DNA of 64,000 bases, taken from Rhizomys pruinosus. Taxonomy: Eukaryota > Chordata > Mammalia > Rodentia > Spalacidae. Below the pieces are notes generated by a model. That model was given only the letters and a program-made list of their open reading frames with translations. It made no database searches and had not been told where the DNA came from. Of the stretch, positions 35,695-48,890 are shown in pieces (position 1 is the first letter of the stretch; each line of letters starts with the position of its first letter). The stretch is taken from assembly GCA_009823505.1 (NCBI GenBank), contig VZQC01002907.1, forward strand, positions 1,533,439 through 1,597,438. The letters run 5' to 3'. Position numbers and translations under genes: made by a program.

Positions 35695-35929
35695 TTAAAA
35701 TTTTTTATTTATTTTTTATGTGTATGAATGCACTGTCTGCATGTAGGTTTGTGCACCCGTGTTGTGCAATGTGGAGGTCAGAAGAGGGTGTCGGATTCCC
35801 CTGGATCTGGAGTTAAAGATGGTTCTTAGCCGCCATGAGGGTGCTGGGTATTGAACCCAAGAGCAGATTGAACCCAAGAACTGCAAGAGCAGTCGGTGCT
35901 CTTAACTGCTAGGCCATCTCTTCAGTCCC
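35695..35929 (-). repeat. B2 SINE with a short internal duplication
   Basis: Antisense B2. GAACCCAAGA and CAAGAGCAG are duplicated within it (about 35855-35895). AGAATAAACACTTTT / AGAATAAACGCTTTT flank it as a target-site duplication. Confidence 0.93.
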
Positions 35930-37177
35930 CAGAATAAACGCTTTTGATCACCATAGTTTACCAAATATTTGTAAGCATTATTGTTTATTTCTTGGCTCCC
36001 CTATTGACTTAGAATGACATTTTATAAGTGCTTATTCAGTTATGTATTCGCAGACCTTCAATAGAACCCTAATTGGTACCATATATTGCCTGGGGCATCA
36101 CTGGTGCAGATGTATACAGCTGTGTCAGGATGAAGATGCATTGATGAACAAGAGTAGTAAATGAAAGTTTGGAATACCTTAGGATGAGATCTAGAACAGA
36201 GATAAGCACATTGCATTACAGAGCATGAGAAGAGGGGATGGAAGGAATGTAGAAGACAGAGGGACAAGACATCTGGTGCCAGTTACTGCACAACAGCTCA
36301 TCGACGAAGTCTCCACATCATGAGGTATTTCTGAATGTGGTGCTACAGTCTATACGTTTTAACAAGAAAAGTGACCACAGAGCCAGACATGGAAAGACAA
36401 GTAGCCTTTAGCAGATAACGGCTCTCCTATGGGAGGCCTGTTCGAATGAATGTTTTTATCCAGGCAAAGAGAATGAGTTGTTTTGAATAAAGCAGATTTT
36501 TTGTTATTCCTTGAGCAAAATTTAAAGTGAGAAAAGTGGAACAAATTCTGGAGTAATAAGCAAGGACCAGATCTGGAAGATTCCTTGTCCATTGTGCAGG
36601 GCTTCATGATGGTGTTGGATCAGTATATAGAGTAGGCTGGAGGGAGGGAGTCTGGTTAGGAGATACTGCAGTTCTGGTATACAGGGGTTAAATCATGGTG
36701 AGTGGTAAAAATTATGAACAGATTTAAGAAACCATTAGACTAGGAAGAAAAGACTGAATCCAAAGTGACTTTCAAGTTTCCTATCTGGGCATCAGGACAG
36801 CTCATGTTTAATGCTGAGAGCTGTGAGATAGAAACGGGACACCTTTGGGGAGGACTGTGACTTCATTTTAGATTCTGTGTTTGTGATACCTACAGCAAAT
36901 GTTTTATGATGTGTTACACAACCAGGAGAAAAACACAAGATGCGGAGGTACTTGGCACCCACATGTGATGACAGATGCTGGGATGTAGGGGAGATAAAAA
37001 TAGAAGAAAAAAATATGATAGCCAAAATCTAAAGGAACAAGTAAGGGACAGTCAAGAGAAAGCAAGCATTGTTGACATGGAAGCACATGGAGGTTGTGGG
37101 GAGGCAAGAAAGGGACTGATCAGTTGGAGCAGGAGGTGGGGGAACATATGAGAGCAAAGTATGCATAAAAACGCCCG

Positions 37178-37341
37178 TAGCGCCTGGCGTGGTGGCGCAT
37201 GCCTTTAATCCTAACACTTGGGAGGCAGAGGCAGGCGGATCTTTGTGAGTTCAAGGCCAGCCTGGTCTACAGAGTGAGTCCAGGGCAGCTGGGGCTACAG
37301 AGGACCCTGTCTCGAAAAAGACCAGAAAAAAAAAAAAAAAA
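37178..37341 (+). repeat. B1 SINE, well preserved
   Basis: GCGCCTGGCGTGGTGGCGCA start, AAGGCCAGCCTGGTCTACAG core, CCCTGTCTCGAAAAAGACC end and an A16 tail. Its retained CpGs suggest youth. Confidence 0.96.
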
Positions 37342-37817
37342 CTATTTTTGAGTCTTATTTTAAAAAAATGGTTCAATGAATCAGAGATTGAAGATAATGA
37401 GAAAACAGTCGTAGAGACATCAAACCTTTACTTCTGGCCTCTTAATCACTCAACAGAATCAAACAGCTATCAAACAGATGAACCGAAGTAAAGAAAAGTA
37501 TACGTTTTGCATGGCACAGATGCCCCCATGAAGGAATGAAAACCAAAAGAAGCAATCTGGGCAGGTGTTTATGTTCTGCAGTGAAAAAAGGAAAAATAAA
37601 TTTCTATTAAATTCTTTTACTTATAAAAATAAAAGAATATAAAATCTGAGTAAATTGTAAGGAATACTTCAAAGATCAGAGACATCCTAACAAGCTTGTA
37701 TGGTATTATTTTGGTCCCAATTTCTTGTCCTCAAGATAAGGCTCTTATTTCTCCTTCTATCTGACAAGTGTCTTTACACAGGAACTTTAATCTGTTGCTG
37801 TTAAGAATAGCATAAAT

Positions 37818-37963
37818 GAGCCGGGTGTGGTGGTGCACCCCTTTAATCCTAGCACTTGGGAGGCAGAGGCAGGTGGGTCTACAGAGTGTGTTCCAGGACA
37901 GCTGGGGCTACAGGGAGACCCTGTCTCGAAAAGACCAAAAAATAAATAAATAAATAAATAAAT
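37818..37963 (+). repeat. B1 SINE with internal deletion
   Basis: GAGCCGGGTGTGGTGGTGCA to AGACCAAAAAATAAATAAAT. About 30 bp around the AAGGCCAGCCTGG core is deleted. AGAATAGCATAAATG / ATAATAGCATAAATG are its flanking duplication. Confidence 0.95.
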
Positions 37964-39132
37964 AATAGCATAAATGTCAGTGTGATCATTCTCCAAGGGT
38001 CTTTTGCTTAAACAGTCAAAATTCCAGCGTAACGTATTTTAGCCCTTTCATGGCCATAAACAAAAGACAGCATCGAAAACAAATTGATGAACTTAAAAAT
38101 ACAAGGATCTGAGATTTATGGTTTGGAATGTCTTTAGAGAGACCAAATGAGCATATCTTAGGCTGCAAACAAAATCAATGGTCCTAACAAAGTAGTCTTC
38201 AGTCTTGGATGTGACTCTGAATCAATGTTATAATTATTATGTGTACTAGGAAACATGGTTTTTAGTCCTAAAATTGAATTCTCCTTCTCTTACCTCCCCT
38301 CTCTAGACTCCATACGTGTAGGTTCCTATAAACCAGTGAGCTCCAGTTTATAGTGTTATTCTGAACCAGGACTGGACGGGAAGCTCTTCTTTCAGGCTGT
38401 TATTGTGTGATATACGGTTAGCATCTGTTCTGCTTGCTTCCAATGCATGGAGGCCAGTAATCCTGATCTCTGTTTTCTGGCTCTTCTCTAATACAGGGTC
38501 TGGGCAATGTTAATGTCGATCTTGTCTCTGTGCCCTTTTATGTGACGGCTCTTCTGCCTAATATTGCTATGTGTGAAGCCAAGAGACTATGTTAAACCAT
38601 GACCCCCTGCACCACTTTGTCAGGAAGACTGGGTAGTGTTCCAAAGCACTTAAATGTAGTGATGCCAATTGACATTTGCTTTCTAGTCCTGCTCTTTGGA
38701 GTCTTAAATGTTTCTGGAAAGATACATCAAAGACAGTATTGGACACTCAGAGCTTTCTAGAACTTAATCCATGTTCTATAAGAACAACTTTGTATTTATC
38801 TGATTTAATTAACAGGATCATAACCAGTATCTTATTTAAACAATTTAGTCCAGCACTGTTGTTAAAACTTTCAAAGATTAGTGTGGAAGATTCCTTGCAC
38901 TAGAATAAAGAAAATTCAATCTCAGTGTATTCAAGGCAAACTGGTCATTTTTGTGATGATTTTGATTTCTATTCAAGAGTCTTAGACAGAGTCTATGAAC
39001 TATGTCACATAATAGTCTTTTCTGGAAGTACAGTGAGCTAGGAAAACAGATATTTGTGATTTTCCTTTTGATTTAGTTTTGAGTGTCCCTATCAAAAGCT
39101 ATTGTGAAGTTGGACATGAAAAACAGTGTTTT

Positions 39133-39138
<6 letters not shown>

Positions 39139-39182
<44 letters not shown>
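39139..39182. repeat. (CT)n microsatellite
   Basis: About 22 CT units. Confidence 0.95.
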
Positions 39183-39184
<2 letters not shown>

Positions 39185-40134
39185 GTTTGAAAAGTTGAAG
39201 CTGTATGAGCAATTCTTCCTAAGATGCTAAAGTATCACTTCACACCAATACCTATCATTGATTTTCCAGTACATGAAAGATACTCTACTCAGAATTTACA
39301 GTATAGAGCATAGGAAAAACATTAAATGAGAGAAACAGAACTAAAACAGAAATAAAAGAGTGACAGTACAGTTGAACAATAGTAAAAGAAATGTATGGCT
39401 AAACAAAGTCACCAAAGCATTAGTAGAGATACTATATACCAAAGGCAGTTTGGGACAGTCAGGACTTTCTAAAATGGAATCTAGTTCCAAATATAAGAAT
39501 TCTACTTGGGAGAAAGAGACAGAAAGACGATGAGCTCACAGCTAGACTAAGCTATATATAGAGAATCTCCAACAAAACAGAATTATTTTCTTATGAGATA
39601 TCTGGAAAAGACCATGGACAGTAACAGTGGGATTTTGAGATTGTTCAGATAAACCAAATGGTAAGGCTCAAATTATCCTATGAAGATGAAGGACTAAACT
39701 CTCAGGAAAAGGGTGACCTGATTTGCTCCAAAGGATTAATCCAATATATAATATATATTTGTAAACAAATTATATTACAAACAAAGAAAACTCAAAAATA
39801 TAAGATTTCTCCAACTCTTACAAGGTGAAGAAATGTTCATAAAAATGAGAATGTATGAATTTTTATCTTTATGTATAAATGTTTACACACATGTATTTTG
39901 TGAGTATACATACATTTTTTAGTTTCTGTAGATTTTTATATGATGCCACATCAAAGTTAATGAATATTCACCTTTTAGAAGTAGGTAAAAAATTGTGAAA
40001 ACAATTACATATACATATAATACAAACATACATATTATAACATATTTATAAGGCAAAGGATATTATATTGAATATAGAAAAATTATATGACTTTGATTTT
40101 ATATTTCCTCTCCTGATATAATAAAGAAACATTT

Positions 40135-40389
40135 TGGGGCTGGAGAGATGACTCAGTGGTTAAGAGCACCGATTGCTCTTGCAGAGGACCGGGGTTCGAT
40201 TCTCAACATCCACATGGTGGCTAAGAACCATCTTTAAACGGGGCATGGTGCACACCTTTAATCCTACCACTCGGGAGGCAAGAGGCAGGTGGATCTCTGT
40301 GAGTTCAAGGCCAGCCTGGTCTACAGAGTGAGTTCCAGGCCAACTGGGGACTATAGGAAGACCCCTGTCTCAAAAAAGACAAAAACAAA
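40135..40389 (+). mobile_element. Fused B2-head/B1 SINE, copy 2
   Basis: GGGGCTGGAGAGATGACTCA head, GCTCTTGCAGAGGACCGGGG, CATGGTGGCTAAGAACCATC, then TTTAAACGGGGCATGGTG and a full B1 to CTGTCTCAAAAAAGAC. AAAGAAACATTT (40123) and AAAGAAACCTTT (40390) flank the composite with one mismatch. The junction sits at the same B2 position as in the 8.6- and 59.7-kb copies. Confidence 0.9.
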
Positions 40390-42156
40390 AAAGAAACCTT
40401 TCAAAATTAGCTCAAATAAAACTATCAAATCCATAGGAAGTTGGAAATTATAAATGTTTCTGTTAGGAATATCTATGTTGTACCATATTTTCTTTCAAAT
40501 ATCATGTTTTAATGTCTGTAGACATATAAATTCCAATGTATCATCATCTTAAAGATACTCTTTGTTAACAAAATAAGCCTAAATAACAAAACATTTTGTG
40601 GCTATAACTAATTCATGTGGTAAATGTTATTGTAAAAGAATACATTAATAGTTTATTACAGTAATTTTCCTAAAGTAAAAAATCCCTTTATAAATCATAA
40701 TTGCTGCATCAGAATTATAAAACTTATGCATAAGGAGAACTAGGGACAGAGCTCAGCAGAAGAGTGTTTTCCCAGCTTGTAGGGATCTCTGGGTTCAACC
40801 CTGTAAGGGGAAAGTCATCTGATAGGAAGAAAAGTAAAAATGAGCAACAAGAGAGAGAGAAAGAAGCTCAGTATTCCTAACAGCAGGATACAGAACTTGC
40901 ACATCTACCAAAGAGCAGTACGGATATGTAATGTCTCCTTCAATTAAAACTCATTACTACTTTTGTTTTGAAATATCTTGGCAGTCTGATGTTCAATGAA
41001 ACTAATATTCAATGAAACTGGTGAACAGATGATAATTTATTCTGTATTATGCACGTTAATTTCACATTATCACACAAGACATCTATAAAATGGATTGAAT
41101 TACCATTCTTTCAATGTTGAATGAACAGAACAGTATTATAAGAGAAGCCCACCAATTCAGAGAACTAACCCACTGAAAATTCTAAAGGGTACTAAGCTCA
41201 TAGTTAACATATATAATAGAAAGTTATAAAATATTGACAGGAATGTGATCCATTATATATCATCATAAAAGATTAACTTTCATGGGACCTGTCAGCACCT
41301 GGTGAGAAGTAGTGCTTTGTCTGTTTTCACAGCTCTGTCTGACATTGATGGATCATTTATACAGGCTTCTCCTGATGCCTGACCTTCTATTCTTACTCCA
41401 GACCCTGGGAGACTGAACTATGGGGATTTTTAAGTAAGTGTCTTCAACTTCCATCTCAGTATGGCTGAGTTTAGCCTGTGAGTAACATCAACGGCCATTT
41501 AGCACATTGGAGAAGAGACGATGCATTCAGCAGTAATTAATTGCTCCCCTTATACAAATAACAAAAGTGTTATTTTTTTAATTTTTCAGCTGACCGATAG
41601 CAATTCTAAATGCTTATGGGCCACATGAAATTATTAGATCAGGATATTTGGCAAATCCATCACATCAGATATGTAGCACTTCTTTGTATTAAGAACATTC
41701 AAGCTTTTCTCTGGTAGCTATTTTGAAATAATTATTGTCATCCTTAGTTATCCTCACATGCTCTCCAATAGTACAGTTCCTTCCTCATTTTCATCTGCAC
41801 ACAGGTACCCACTTACCATCCTTCTTCCTTCTAGGTCCCTTCTATAATGTACCTTTTGACTCCAACTTTAGGCAACTGATTCATGAACTCAAATTCTTTG
41901 CTCTATAGATAATTCAATTGGTTCCCATTGGTAATGACCTTTGTGTGTATAATTTCTCTAATAAACATCCCCTTGTCATTGTGTTTTCAACTCATATAAT
42001 ATCAGTGGGCTACCTATGTTAGGGAGTGCAAGATATTGACCAACAAGACATTGCCAGAGTCTTGAAATTATAAATTATTTTAAGAGTATCAGCAAGAAAG
42101 ATCTTTCTACTTTTGTTGTATAATTCTATATAGTTTTAACCACAATTAAGCCAGGT

Positions 42157-42262
42157 ATACTGGCACATCCCTGTAAGTCCACCATTCAAAAAGCTGAGGC
42201 AGGAGGAGCATAAGTCTGAGGCTAGCCTAGGCTACATAACAAACCCTGTCTCAATAAAAGGA
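42157..42262 (+). repeat. Old B1/proto-B1 SINE
   Basis: GCCAGGTATACTGGCACATC, AAGCTGAGGCAGGAGGAGCA, CTAGCCTAGGCTACATAACA, CCCTGTCTCAATAAAAGG. Confidence 0.75.
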
Positions 42263-42518
42263 ACTAAGCTTGTTTTGTTGGTAGTTTTTGAGAAAGTAGA
42301 TCATTTATAAAATAAATGTCACTTCAATGTATTAAACATTACATATCCAGTGGTAGGACAATACACTTTATGTTGACTTTGCCACAAGATTGTCTAAACA
42401 TTCTGATAGCTAGAAAGTTTATTTTTGCGAGAGTAAAAGGTCTTCAAATATCAATTGCTATTGATTCTGCTACCTAAACCGTAAATACCTCAGAGTCCTT
42501 GTTCTTACATTTAAACTT

Positions 42519-42660
42519 GTGCGAAGCACTGAAAACAAATAAGCCTGTTCTTTGATTTCCATCCTACTCCAATGCCAACTTTCTGAAAGTGTGCAAAGCA
42601 GTGGAAACAAATAAGCCTGTTGTTTTATCCACATCCTACTCCAGTGCCAACTTCTTGAAA
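42519..42660. repeat. 70-bp tandem duplication
   Basis: GTGCGAAGCACTGAAAACAA (42519) is repeated as GTGCAAAGCAGTGGAAACAA (42591). Both are followed by ATAAGCCTGTT, a CATCCTACTCCA block and GCCAACTT. The copies have diverged at about one position in seven. Confidence 0.85.
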
Positions 42661-43210
42661 GAACTGTCTATAATTTATCTTTTTTGGTCATTTCTTACTT
42701 ATTCATCAAAAATACTGTCTTTTAGAATTCTGCCCTCTCAACCACAGAAATTATCTCTTTGAGACCAACAGGAATTTCTGCATTTTACCACTTGTGAGTG
42801 TTCTTCATGAGGCTGAATAAACACATTTTCCCCAAGACATACAAGGTCTTGTGAGGTTCACACAGTCTCTACCCTCTTAATATTCTTAGCCTTTTAAGCC
42901 AGGCAAACTCTCCCCCTGGTCCCCAGCAAGGGTCTCTGGAAGTCTCCAGTACAGTAGAGAAGCACAGTGTAACACACTGAGCTTCCAATAAAGATTAAGA
43001 GCTCAACTTCGATTTAGGGGCATAAGAATTAGTCAATAAGAAAGAATGTTTGGGAAATGGTTATTACCCTACCGTTGGATATTTAAATTTTTAATAAACT
43101 AACATTTATTTTGCAAAAAAACTACTTTTTCAAAAGCTGATGACAAAAAATCATTTTTGCTGAAACTTTCAAATTAATTTAAAATTTATCCAAAGAGAAC
43201 CATTTTCTAA

Positions 43211-43471
<261 letters not shown>

Positions 43472-43687
43472 TGACATGAACTACGAACTACGTTTGAAGA
43501 TGATAAAATATTAAAAGCTGATTTTCTAAATAATAACAACATTGATTAGCAGGCATGCATCTTTATTATTGGTTTTGGAACAGGAAGATTATTATTACTA
43601 ATTACTAGTTTTATTAAAAAATACAAACAAATAAATAATAGACTCCTGCTTATTCCATACAATATTCACAAACTAACAAAAAGTAAA

Positions 43688-43920
43688 AAGCAGAGGAGAT
43701 AGCTCAATTAGCAAAGTAATTGTAATACAGGCATGAGGACTTGAATTCAGGTGTCCAGAATTCATGTAAAATAGTGGGTGTGGTGGTGCATCCAGCAGCC
43801 CCAATCCTGGGGAGGCAGACAGAATGATCGTTAGGGATCACAGGGCAGCTGGGGTTGCCCACTCAGGAAGCTTCAGGATCTGTGAGACCTGTATGAAAAA
43901 AATTAAAGTGGAAAGCTATA
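43688..43920 (+). repeat. B3/RSINE-like SINE
   Basis: GAGGAGATAGCTCAATTAGC head, then GGGTGTGGTGGTGCATCC and GGGGAGGCAGACAGAATG, ending in an A-rich stretch. It lies about 250 bp after the LDLa-3 exon. Confidence 0.7.
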
Positions 43921-44526
43921 AAATATATAATAAATATAGTAAATAAAAAAAAATATCCACATTGGGTATCTTTATCATGCACAAGCACACACATGAATGC
44001 ACCTGCACACATGAACATATAATATAAATGCAATGCACAGAAATAGACACAAAGAAAAACAATAATTTCATACAATATAATTTAAGGTTATTATTTTATA
44101 ATCTATGACAATTGCTGTGTTCTGTAATAAAGAAACCCTATAATGTAATACTATTATATATTTTTTTAAATTCATCTTTTTTCCTACTTTTCTTTGAGAG
44201 TATTTGCATAGTTTGGTCATGAACTTTTACATAAACATATTAAATCTTGGGTTGCTTTTGAAACATTCTCCTGAGCCTGGAACAGTATAAGAGCTGGTAT
44301 TTTTCAGTAGTGGTTGCGTGTGTATCAGAACTGCTCTGAAATTCCCTGGTGTATTGTCAGCTGTTGCTATTGTGAATTTTTATTTCATGCAAGAGATAGT
44401 TCAGAGCTGATACAATTTTGTTACAACTAAAAGATAATACAAATCAATAACAAACAATATATTTAGCAATTTTCCTAAATTATTTATGTTAAATGTAGGA
44501 AAAGTAATCAGGATACAAATGATGGG

Positions 44527-44645
44527 ATGATGACCAGGTGTGGTGGAGCACGCCTTTAATCCCAGCACTCCAGAGGCAGAGACAGGTGTATCTCTGTGGG
44601 TTCAAGGCCAGCCTAGTCTACATAGAGACTTCCATGCCAGCTAAA
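44527..44645 (+). repeat. B1 SINE, 3' end lost
   Basis: CCAGGTGTGGTGGAGCACGC, CAAGGCCAGCCTAGTCTACA, ending at CCATGCCAGCTAAAAAC. ACAAATGATG occurs on both sides. Confidence 0.88.
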
Positions 44646-44892
44646 AACAAATGATGTTAGTAAATAAGTGACAAAAGTATCACCCAATCATAAGATTCAT
44701 TGATCACACTACTGAATTTTGTCTGTATAATAAATAGCAAGAAGTCAGGGGATCTTGTCGCCCTAAAAATGTCAAGGCACCATACAAAGCCACTGTTACT
44801 TCATATTAATTCTTTACTAACCATGTTTAGGTCTCAAATAAGTGACTGAAGGGAAATCCTGCTTCTTTATTTAAAGAAAGTAAGAAAGACAT

Positions 44893-45089
44893 TAGGGGCC
44901 TAGAGAAATGGCCCAGTGGTTAAGAGCTCTGCTGCTCTTCCAGAGGACCTAGGTTCCCTTCCCAGCAACTGCATGGTCCATAATTCCAGTTCCAGAGGAA
45001 GTCCTCTTCTGACCTCACTGAACATTACATGACAGAGGTACATTTACAACCACATAGGCAATAAACATTACACATCAAATAAAAATAAT
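44893..45089 (+). repeat. B2 SINE
   Basis: GGGGCCTAGAGAAATGGCCC head, CTTCCAGAGGACCTAGGTTC, AATTCCAGTTCCAGAGG and a CAAATAAAAATAATAA tail. It is followed at once by a B1, but here the B2 is full length with its own tail, unlike the fused family. Confidence 0.88.
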
Positions 45090-45243
45090 AAAGCCACACA
45101 TTTAATTCCAGCACTTGGGAGGCAGAGGCAAGCAGATCTCTGTGAGTTCAGGGACAGCCTGGTCTACATAGGGAGTTACAGGCTAGCTGGGACTATAGGG
45201 AGACCCTGTCTCAGAAAGACCCCCAAAATACCAAAAAATAAAT
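45090..45243 (+). repeat. B1 SINE
   Basis: TTTAATTCCAGCACTTGGGA, TGGTCTACATAGGGAGTTAC, GACCCTGTCTCAGAAAGACC, then an A-rich tail. The extreme 5' end is missing or merged with the B2 tail. Confidence 0.9.
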
Positions 45244-45253
45244 ATTAAACAAA

Positions 45254-45318
45254 AGGAAGGAAGGAAGGAAGGAAGGAAGGAAGGAAGGAAGGAAGGAAGG
45301 AAGGAAGGAAGGAAGGAA
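45254..45318. repeat. (AAGG)n microsatellite
   Basis: About 16 AAGG units. Confidence 0.95.
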
Positions 45319-45339
45319 AGAGCAAGCTAGGGGAAGAGT

Positions 45340-45456
45340 GAAGATGCATGGAGATTCAGGCCTGTGATCTCCTCACTCAGGAGCTGGAGGCAGGAGGACT
45401 ATGAGCTAGAATCCAGCTGGGACTACATACTGAGACCTGGCAATAAATAAATAAGT
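45340..45456 (+). repeat. Old B1-like SINE
   Basis: GCATGGAGATTCAGGCCTGT, CAGGAGCTGGAGGCAGGAGG, GCTGGGACTACATACTGAGA and an AATA-rich tail. Confidence 0.65.
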
Positions 45457-46566
45457 ACATAAATAAAGTTATAAACAAATATATTAAGAAAGCTATACTC
45501 AGTTAGTTCTGTTGTTTGTAATTGTTGACACTTATTTATGCCCACATAAAGGTGAAGGGTTTTTTAGGACATTCCTTTATGAGCACAAATCATACTGTGT
45601 TGTGATTTATTGTCTGCATTCACATGATGAACCTTTAAAAATAAGGCCAGAAAAGAAAAGACTTGCCACTCATAGTGAGTGACAGACACTCTGTAGGTAA
45701 TATTAGAGAACACATTTTTATCACCCTGCCTGTCTCAGTCAAGCACCCTTCACTTACAGTTAACTTACAAAGTGCAGGTCATGTTGACACAGCTATTGGT
45801 TAGAGTGACAAACAGCCAGTGAAGCCTTTGTCGGAAAAGAAATTCATGCTATATTATGCTTTCCGTATTGACATTTTGTATGTTTTTGGCTTATCAATCA
45901 GATATGATAAAGTCGACACTTCTGCTTTTAAGAATGCCTTTAAGACAGATCCTTCGTACAGGTTTGGCAATGCACACCATACATTTCTCTGTTCTTTCAA
46001 GCACTGTAGTCCTATAAGGTCAGCCTCCCATAGATTTTGATGAGCCTGAATCTTGCAGTGTCCAGTAACAGATGGTGAGCATCTGGTCTCACACACCTCA
46101 GGGTTTAAGTCATTAACAAGAACATCAAGCTCAGGCACAGTACATATATTTCAATGAATCCTTTCTGTTCCTAAGTCACAGTAGAAAGCCATATTATTTT
46201 CAAGGTTTGGTTGCTTATGCTGCAGGGAAAAACTATTGAGCAGAATTCACAATTTTAATTCATAAAATAAAGTACATTTTACTCTAGTTATTTTCAAGGT
46301 AAAGTAATACTATAATTATAACAATCTTCCATTAGAAAAATCTAAGATATAAAATTATAAAATGAGATCCACAAATATATTTATGTACGTGCTATGATGG
46401 GGATAGTGCTGATGAAGATGGCATAGCTTAATAATGTTTCAGAGGGTTTAAAACAAAACCAAAACACAGAACTTTCCTGAGTAATGACCATTAAGTTATT
46501 CCAAGTCTCTGAGACATGGTAGCCTCAGCTATGGCCCTTGTGCTCGGATTTCAAGATATATGACAA

Positions 46567-46890
46567 TAGAGCTTAGGGATGTAGTTCAGTCAGTTAAGTG
46601 CTTGCCATGCAAGGAGGAAGACCTGCTTTGGGATCCCAAGAATTAGGTGAAAAAGACCCAGACATGGTGGTGTGTGCTTACTTACAATCTAGTGCTGGTA
46701 ATTCAGAGCTAGGTCCATCTGGGGCTTGCCAGGCAGCCATCTTACCAAATATGGTGAGCACAGCATCCTAGGGAGATCTTCTGCCTCAAAAAGCAAGACA
46801 GATGGTGGCTCCTGCAGACTGATATAGGAGGCTGTTCCCTGGCTTCCAAAAGTGTGTGCATGCACACATGCACAAGTGCACACACACACA
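46567..46890 (+). repeat. Composite SINE (ID-like head with B3/B4-like body)
   Basis: TAGGGATGTAGTTCAGTCAG and GTGCTTGCCATGCAAGGAGG form an ID-like head. A B1/B3-like body CCAGACATGGTGGTGTGTGC and CA-rich tail follow. This fits the known ID-B1 (B4/RSINE) class. Confidence 0.6.
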
Positions 46891-48218
46891 TGACATAAAA
46901 AAACCTCAACTCTCTGAAGACTTAGCATGTTTCATAAGTTCTTCTAGAATCCATGCGTCTCTTCAAACTGTGTACAGAGATTATTGTACATGTGTATTAT
47001 TGCATGTGTGTATTTTTGTACGTGTGTATTATTGCACATGTGTCTCACAGGATGCCATGTTATTGAAACTGAATGAAACAAAACATTTGACAGTTTTGAT
47101 TAGCAAGTCTTGGAGTTAGGTGACCAGGTTGTTATTAAAGTTTGTATGGTTCTTTGCTATTAACATAAACAAGATAATGATAATTACATGAATTTTCCAT
47201 TTCTTCTTCTCAAAAATGAGGACCATAGTATATCCCATACAATGTTACATGGACTAAGTGAAGTAACATATGTCAAACTTTGTAGACAGTCCTCAACTCA
47301 GCAGGCTTTCAGAAGCTGCACCATTGTATAATGGCAATCATAGCAATGAAGGAAGGGAGACAAGGGACCACTGGAGAAGTAGAGGGACAGAAATGAAATT
47401 CAGCTCTCCAGGCTACTCATTCATCCAATGAATGCAGAGTGTGAACAATTACATAATACTTTAGACATACAACTCATTAGTATAGAAATATTTCAAATAA
47501 ATGTGCTTTCATCACCCCCAGAATCTCATACATATATTTACTTTATAGATGAAGAAACTTGCACATAAAATCCCAAACCCACACAGGTTCTAACCACCTA
47601 AGCCAGGTGCCACAGAGGGAAAATCAGGGCTTGTGTGGTTATCCATCTTCCCACCAAAGCCCAGTATGGCAGCTGACACTAAATCTCTGTACTTATTCAA
47701 AGAAAATAAAAAAGGTGCTTCAGATAGTTGCTTATTTGAAGTTAGAAGTTATATCTATGCTTGTATGTGTGGTCTTTCTTGTCCAAAGGGATGAACTTGA
47801 GTAGGAATAAATTGACTTCTGCCAAAAATGGCATATCTATGTAATCACTGTGAGTTGTGTTCACCTCCAGACACAGGATCTTGGTAATCAACTCCACAGG
47901 GTGCAGGCCAGGGATAGGTCACTGGTAAAAGAACCAGAGGCTTGTGCTCATTGCAGTACACCCCAGGAATTCTTATGTCCTCTACTGCAAATAAAGGACT
48001 TCTTTGTTCCCGAATAGCCATAGGAACCCCCTTGCCTGTTTCACCTACTCAGTGTTCAAAATTGCTTTAGAGAAGATTTAAGATGAAAATAGTCTTTTCA
48101 CTGTCTTTCCATTTAAGGATCCATTATTAATCTATTAAACTGTCACCGAAATAATCTACATATCTGCTCTCAAAAACATCAGCATGGAGACTGGGGAAAT
48201 GACTTAGGTGAAAAGTGA

Positions 48219-48224
<6 letters not shown>

Positions 48225-48268
<44 letters not shown>
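48225..48268. repeat. (CT)n microsatellite
   Basis: About 22 CT units. Confidence 0.95.
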
Positions 48269-48273
<5 letters not shown>

Positions 48274-48499
48274 ACTACCAAAATATTGTGTCATTGTCAC
48301 TCCATGCCCCCTGTAACAATGGCAGCAAAGTGATTTCCGCAAGCCTAAAATGTAACAATATCTGAATGTAAATGTTCAAACCCATTTCTCTAGCACATCC
48401 TTCTTGTGGGACCAGAGCTGCAGATCCTGAAGCCATGGACTGCTTCTCTTCCATGTTTCTATTGTGTGACACTATTGGTCAGATATGAACAAACAAGAA

Positions 48500-48890
48500 A
48501 CCTATGACAGACCAAGATAAGGATACCCCCAAAGTGCAACTTGGTGAAGCAATGAGTTTCATTGGAGTTACTTACAGGTTCAGAACTGACCCCAGCAGTT
48601 GCATTTCAAAGCCCACCCCAGTGTGGACAAGTGCTCACAAAAGCAGGAAGACTGGAGCTCATTGCCCAACGTTCAGGAAGCTCAGCAGGTTGGAGGGTGT
48701 CCTTTCTATGTAGCTCAGTTGGTCTGAGCTTCTTCTAGGCAGCTTGTCTGGTCTTTGCTACTTCTATGTAGTTTGTCTAGGCTTTGGTTCTTCTAAGTAG
48801 CTTGGCTGGTCTGAGAGTCTCTCAGCAGTCCTTAAGCTTGAGAAGAGATGGGCCTAGTGGAACTGGCCCCTTTGTAATTTTCCTTTGTCA
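48500..48890. repeat. Possible rodent LTR-type repeat with four ~29-bp internal units
   Basis: CTTCTATGTAG/CTTCTAGGCAG/CTTCTATGTAG/CTTCTAAGTAG recur at about 48704, 48732, 48762 and 48790, each followed by a CT(T/C)-TGTCTGGTCT-like block. The upstream CACCCCAGTGTGGACAAGTGC part resembles rodent LTR (RMER-like) sequences as I remember them. Ends and class are uncertain. Confidence 0.5.
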
